DNA from: Thermoanaerobaculia bacterium | GTDB lineage: Bacteria; Acidobacteriota; Thermoanaerobaculia; UBA5066 | Length of the DNA stretch: 64,000 nucleotides | Reading direction: 5' to 3' | Assembly (NCBI GenBank): GCA_022071945.1 | Contig: JAJVIN010000039.1 | Location: 62,001-126,000, forward strand | Shown here: positions 60,296 to 64,000 of the stretch, piece by piece | How the letters are laid out: every line of letters begins with the position of its first letter | How positions within the stretch are numbered: the first letter of the stretch is position 1 | Program-made: the position numbers and the translations under genes | Notes under the pieces: model-generated | Told to the model about the DNA's origin: nothing | The model's input: only the letters and a program-made list of their open reading frames with translations | Database searches by the model: none

Positions 60296-61945
60296 TCAGA
60301 ACATCTTGCCGAGCTTCGTTGCGATGTCCGAGACCTTGACGTAGCCGAAGAACCTCCCGCTGCCGACGAGGCCGAGGGCCTCGGCGAGCTTCTCTTTCGG
60401 ATCGGTCGCGTAGAGGGCTCCGAACGCGCGCTTGGTGAACTCGTGGAACGACTCGTTGTACGGGTACCACCAGGGCATCGAGGGTGAATCCCCGAGATCG
60501 ACGCTGACGTGCTTGACGTTGACGAGCTCCATCAGGCCGTAGACCGAGTGGCTGCGGCCAATGCCCGATTTCTTGATGCCGCCCCAGGTGGCCGTCGGCT
60601 CGCCGAAGGAGAAGAGGTGGTCGTTGATCGTGACCGTTCCCGCCTGCAGCTCCTCGGCGAGCCTCTGGGCGATCCTCTTCGACCGGGTCCAGCCGGAGGC
60701 GGTCAGCCCGTACTCCGAGTCGTTGGCGAGCGCAATGGCCTCGTCGAGAGACTCGACGACCTGGATCGGCAGAAGCGGCCCGAAGGTCTCCTCCGTCATG
60801 CACCGCATCGTGTGGTCGACGTCCGAAAGGACGGTCGGCGGGTACCAGTAGCCCTTCGCCTTCGGCCGCCGGCCTCCGCAGAGGACCTTCGCCCCCTTCT
60901 CGATGGCGTCCTTGACCTGCTCCTCGACGACGAGGCGCTGCCCCGCCGTCGTCATCGGGCCGAGGTCGGTCGACTCGTTCAAAGGGTCGCCGACCCGGAT
61001 CTCCTGGGTTCTCTGCACGACGAGCTCGGTGAACTTCTTCGCGACCTTGCTCAGGACGTAGACCCGCTCGATGGCACCGCAGCTCTGGCCGGCGTTCACG
61101 AACGCGCCCCAGACGACCCCGGTCGCAGTCCGCTCGAGATCGGCGTCCTCGCAGATGATCGCGGGGTCCTTTCCCCCGAGCTCGAGGACGACTCCGGTGA
61201 GGTTCCTGGCCGCCCGCTGCATGACGTGCATCCCGGTCTCGACGGAGCCGGTGAAGAGGATCTTGGCGATGGCGGGATGCTCGATGAGATGGTTCACGTC
61301 CGCGCCCGTCGGAGTCACCACATTGACGACGCCCGGCGGGAGGCCGGCCCAGCGGCACATGTCGCCGATGGCGATTCCCGTCAGAGCCGTGGCCGACGCG
61401 GGCTTGAGGACCACTGTGTTGCCGGCCGCCAGGCACGCGGCGACCTCGACGAACGGGATGCCGAAGGGGTAGTTCCACGGAGTCACGACCGCGATGACGC
61501 CGAGCGGGTCGAAGCGGAAGGACCCGGTCTTGTGAGCGAAGAGGATCTGCTCGTACTCGACGGGACGGGGCCTCAGGAGCTCCTCCGTCTTCCTCGAAAG
61601 GTACCGGAGCGTGTCGGCCGCCGGGACGATGTCGACGGCCCGGGCCTCCGCGATTGGCTTCCCCTGCTCGCGTGCGATCAGCTCGGCCAGGGGCTCGTTC
61701 ATCTCGCGCACGATGTTGAGGAGCTTCAGGAGAAACTTCTCGCGGTCCTTGACGGGACGCCGGCTCCAGCTCTCGAAGGCCTTCTGGCTCGACGCCACCG
61801 CGGCGTCGATCTCGGCCTTTCCGGAGCGGTAGACCGTCTCGAAGGCGCGCCCCGTGGATGGACTGACGGCGCTGAAGGTGTCGGACGTTTCCACGTCCTG
61901 ACCGTCGATGATGGGCTTGTTCGTAAAGAGGTGGTCTTGTTTCAC
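60296..61945 (-). CDS. Aldehyde dehydrogenase family protein
   Basis: A 549-residue NAD(P)-dependent dehydrogenase. VTPWNYPFGIPFVEVAACLAAGNTVVLKP is the cofactor region. ILFTGSVETGM follows, VVLELGGKDPAIIC contains the catalytic Glu and NAGQSCGAIERVY the catalytic Cys. The last about 60 residues after GGIKKSGIGRSHS form an extension (PSMPWWYPYNESFHEFTKRAF) beyond the standard length. The GTG overlaps the SDR stop as GTGA, so the two act together. The aldehyde substrate is unknown. Confidence 0.9.
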   Translation of the reverse strand: MKQDHLFTNKPIIDGQDVETSDTFSAVSPSTGRAFETVYRSGKAEIDAAVASSQKAFESWSRRPVKDREKFLLKLLNIVREMNEPLAELIAREQGKPIAEARAVDIVPAADTLRYLSRKTEELLRPRPVEYEQILFAHKTGSFRFDPLGVIAVVTPWNYPFGIPFVEVAACLAAGNTVVLKPASATALTGIAIGDMCRWAGLPPGVVNVVTPTGADVNHLIEHPAIAKILFTGSVETGMHVMQRAARNLTGVVLELGGKDPAIICEDADLERTATGVVWGAFVNAGQSCGAIERVYVLSKVAKKFTELVVQRTQEIRVGDPLNESTDLGPMTTAGQRLVVEEQVKDAIEKGAKVLCGGRRPKAKGYWYPPTVLSDVDHTMRCMTEETFGPLLPIQVVESLDEAIALANDSEYGLTASGWTRSKRIAQRLAEELQAGTVTINDHLFSFGEPTATWGGIKKSGIGRSHSVYGLMELVNVKHVSVDLGDSPSMPWWYPYNESFHEFTKRAFGALYATDPKEKLAEALGLVGSGRFFGYVKVSDIATKLGKMF

Positions 61946-63072
61946 ACCATCGCTCCGCGTGTGATGTCGTTCACGTTCTTCAAGTAGAACGCGACGAGGC
62001 GCTGGACGTAGTCCTTGAAAGGCGGGCAGCTGACGCCGAATTGCGCAAGATCGGCGCTGGCCTGGCTCGCATCGAAGCGGCACTCGTGGTCGAAGTACTC
62101 CAGGGTCTGAACCGGCATCCCGAACATCTTCTGGATCACGGACGGAGAAAACGCGACCTTGGCGACGGCAAGGGGAATGGGCGCGTAGACGAACGACTTT
62201 CCGAGCGATTTCGAGAACAGTTCCTCGATCTCGAACGCCGTCAGCGGGTTGGGGTCGGTCAGGTGATAGGTCTTGCCAATCGCGCCTTCCCAGGTCGAGA
62301 GCCGGGCGATGGCCTCGAGGACGAAATCGATGGGAACGAGATTCACGGGCGCGGTCCCCGAGCCGACTTTCATGAAGACGCCTGGGGACGGCAGCTTGTT
62401 CATCGCGTTCAGGGCGAAGTAGGGGCCGTCGAACTTGGCCGTCACCCCTGTCTCCGAGTCTCCCACCACTATCCCGGGCCTGTAGATGGCGCTCGGCAGC
62501 TCGCTTTTCGCCACGGCCACTTCCGCCAGGAACTTCGTCTCTTCGTAGTAGTTCTTGAACTTCTGTCCGACATCGAGGTCGCTCTCTCGAAAGACTCCCA
62601 CCGCCGTTCCCGACACGTAGGCCGTCGAGACGTAGTCCAGGCGCTCGAGATGCCCGCACTCGGAGAGAAACTCGATGACGTTCCGGGTCCCCTCGACGTT
62701 GACCCGCATCCCGACTTCTCGCGCGACCGCCAGGTCGTAGGCCGCTGCGAGGTGGTAGCACCCCGTCAGACGCGCATGAAGCTCGTGGGCTTCTTCCGAG
62801 GCGATCCCGAGCCCCGGGCTCGTGATGTCTCCCGTCACCAGCTGGATTCGGTCTTTCGTCTGGGGATGCGAGGCGGAAAGGTCCTGGACGGACTTCCTTG
62901 CCATTCCAAGGAACTTCTCCTGGACGAGGCACACGAAGACAGTCTCCGACTGCAGCTCCAGAAGGCGCGGGATCAGGCGGGCGCCGATGAACCCAGGGAA
63001 TCCCGTGAACAGGACCGTGCGCTTGCGGGAAGCGGAGGCAGATTTCTTTCGGGAAGCTCGTTGCGCTGTCAC
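61942..63072 (-). CDS. SDR / fatty acyl reductase-like NAD-binding protein
   Basis: A 376-residue extended SDR. TGFPGFIGARLIPRLLELQ is the Rossmann glycine motif; ASEEAHELHARLTGCYHLAA and YVSTAYVSG follow, and NYYEETKFLAEVAV has the YxxxK motif. It resembles NAD_binding_4 (male sterility/acyl-CoA reductase) proteins. With the coupled aldehyde dehydrogenase it may interconvert acyl and aldehyde forms. The start is a GTG 7 nt after TAGACT. Confidence 0.8.
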   Translation of the reverse strand: MTAQRASRKKSASASRKRTVLFTGFPGFIGARLIPRLLELQSETVFVCLVQEKFLGMARKSVQDLSASHPQTKDRIQLVTGDITSPGLGIASEEAHELHARLTGCYHLAAAYDLAVAREVGMRVNVEGTRNVIEFLSECGHLERLDYVSTAYVSGTAVGVFRESDLDVGQKFKNYYEETKFLAEVAVAKSELPSAIYRPGIVVGDSETGVTAKFDGPYFALNAMNKLPSPGVFMKVGSGTAPVNLVPIDFVLEAIARLSTWEGAIGKTYHLTDPNPLTAFEIEELFSKSLGKSFVYAPIPLAVAKVAFSPSVIQKMFGMPVQTLEYFDHECRFDASQASADLAQFGVSCPPFKDYVQRLVAFYLKNVNDITRGAMV

Positions 63073-63079
63073 AACCTAC

Positions 63080-63085
63080 AGTCTA
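63080..63085 (-). promoter_or_regulatory. -10-like hexamer before SDR gene
   Basis: TAGACT lies 7 nt before the GTG at 63072. The same hexamer is found at hppD and metK. No Shine-Dalgarno sequence is present; leaderless transcription is inferred. Confidence 0.45.
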
Positions 63086-63236
63086 ATCCTTAATCGCTTG
63101 ACGGGATCCGTGCTCACACAGAGGACGGGCGGCCGGACCGGGAAGAGCCGGACAGATTTCCGAGGCCCCGGACGGATGCGGCCTTGACGACCGCCGTAAA
63201 TGACTGTACGAGGAGACGTTACCTTGGTTCCATGCC

Positions 63237-64000
63237 TCAGGTTCCGATCCGAGTGATTCGCAGGATCGGCCCGTCGGCACCCGCAGAGTCGAAGAGCGCG
63301 GAGTCTCTCAGGTCGATCTCCGCGAAGATGGCCCAGTCGTTCTCGCCGGAAGGGTCCAGGAGCGTCTGTGTGACGCTCCATTGGCGAGGGCCCTTCGGAC
63401 GCAAGTTGGTCCAGTGGTGAAGGCGAGACTCGGGTCCTGAGAGGAGTTCCTCGTGAGCGGCGAAGTACGGCGCCATCGCCTCTTCGAAGCGCTCCATCGA
63501 CCAGCCGTTCTCTGTCTCGCCCACGCCTTCCGCGAACCCGGATGGCTGCCACACGCGTTCGGAGGCGTCTTCCCAGTCCTTCCTCGAGAGGGCGCGGACG
63601 AGGAGGTGCATCTCCGCCCTCACCCGGGAAGCGAAGACCCGCGGATTGGCGAGGAGCTCGGTGAGCCACGCTGCCTCCCGCTTCTTCTCCGGTTCGGTCC
63701 GCTTCTCGAGGATCTGCTCCGGGTGGCGGAGGCTCTCCCACTCCTCGAGGAGACTCGCGTCGGTCTCTCCGACGAGGGAGCGGAAGAACCCGAGCACGTC
63801 CCAGAGCTCGTCGGTCTTGGCTGGCTCGGGTACGGTTTGTTCCAGCGTCCGGTAGAGCTGGGAGAGGTAGCGCAGGAGGACGCCCTCGCTTCGCTCGAGT
63901 CCGTAGCTCCTGACGTAGTCCGAAAAGCCCGAGTAGGTCTCGAACATCTCGCGGCCGATCGACTTGGGCGACACGTCGGATCCGGCCGTCCACGGGTGCT
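63237..64000 (-). CDS. DEAD/DEAH-box RNA helicase, C-terminal DUF3516 part (cut by window edge)
   Basis: The visible 254 or so residues start at the window edge (HPWTAGSDVSPKSIGRE) and include MFETYSGFSDYVRSYGLERSEGVLLRYLSQLYRTLEQTVPE and FFRSLVGETDASLLEEWESL. These match the DUF3516 domain at the C-terminus of Ski2-like helicases. The helicase core lies outside the window, so its motifs cannot be checked. A GTG at 63974 is unlikely to be the true start because similarity continues upstream. Confidence 0.8.
   Translation of the reverse strand, partial: HPWTAGSDVSPKSIGREMFETYSGFSDYVRSYGLERSEGVLLRYLSQLYRTLEQTVPEPAKTDELWDVLGFFRSLVGETDASLLEEWESLRHPEQILEKRTEPEKKREAAWLTELLANPRVFASRVRAEMHLLVRALSRKDWEDASERVWQPSGFAEGVGETENGWSMERFEEAMAPYFAAHEELLSGPESRLHHWTNLRPKGPRQWSVTQTLLDPSGENDWAIFAEIDLRDSALFDSAGADGPILRITRIGT

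Noticed and set aside
1-64000. tRNA genes, insertion sequences, toxin-antitoxin or defence modules
   Set aside because: No tRNA-like cloverleaf sequence, transposase, inverted terminal repeat or defence domain was recognised in the window.

Overview
The window reads as an ordinary chromosomal core region of a G+C-rich, Gram-negative (diderm) bacterium. LPS genes are present (lpxB, an MsbA-like exporter, lptB, and lptC/A- and lptF/G-type genes). So are HPr kinase, RapZ, sigma-54, long-form HPF and a His/Glu-tailed S1 protein, and several genes have DUF4388/DnaJ/TPR or cyclic-nucleotide/FHA architectures. This mix, with the fused Lpt permease, best fits Acidobacteriota, but that is inference from gene content and not a phylogenetic result. 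I see no tRNA gene, insertion sequence, prophage, CRISPR array or defence island.

Layout. At the left edge a partial hppD lies on the minus strand, divergent from a plus-strand block (610-11516): xerC/D-type recombinase, lytic transglycosylase, a small membrane protein, guaA, dnaE, a CCA/poly(A)-polymerase-like protein, a secreted protein, rsmD and metK. A perfect 15-bp hairpin (11541-11575) ends this block. Everything from 11582 to the right edge is on the minus strand. Described from left to right, this includes: an lptF-lptG fusion; parB and parA; a bifunctional-nuclease-family gene; miaB; a regulatory PTS cluster (cupin, ptsI/ptsP, HPr, EIIA-Man, rapZ, hprK) with hpf and rpoN; LPS transport genes lptB and a long lptC/lptA-like gene; recJ, accA, priA; a type-4 uracil-DNA glycosylase, coaBC, rpoZ, gmk, yicC; an MsbA-like ABC exporter and lpxB; small membrane proteins, a HIT protein, HU/IHF and rpsA; cmk, hisC, rluB, scpB, scpA, trpS; an M50 protease, a STAS protein, recG, a cNMP-FHA protein, an S66 peptidase and a NYN protein; the RNase P RNA; DUF4126 and DUF4388-DnaJ-TPR genes, uvrC, an aldehyde dehydrogenase/SDR pair, and the C-terminal part of a DUF3516 helicase cut by the window end.

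Genes are packed tightly. Start and stop codons very often overlap as ATGA, GTGA or TTGA, so most genes are probably translationally coupled in long operons. The PTS genes form a phosphorelay without a sugar permease, presumably linked to HprK, RapZ and sigma-54. The three Lpt loci together encode the LPS transporter with fewer, larger polypeptides than the Escherichia coli set.

The most unusual signal is regulatory. At most genes that have a real 5' gap and no Shine-Dalgarno sequence, a TANNNT -10-like hexamer sits 5-8 nt before the start codon. It precedes the predicted 5' end of RNase P RNA at the same distance. This suggests widespread leaderless transcription at operon heads. I found no convincing new gene system: most of the rest is housekeeping, with some unusual fusions and extensions.
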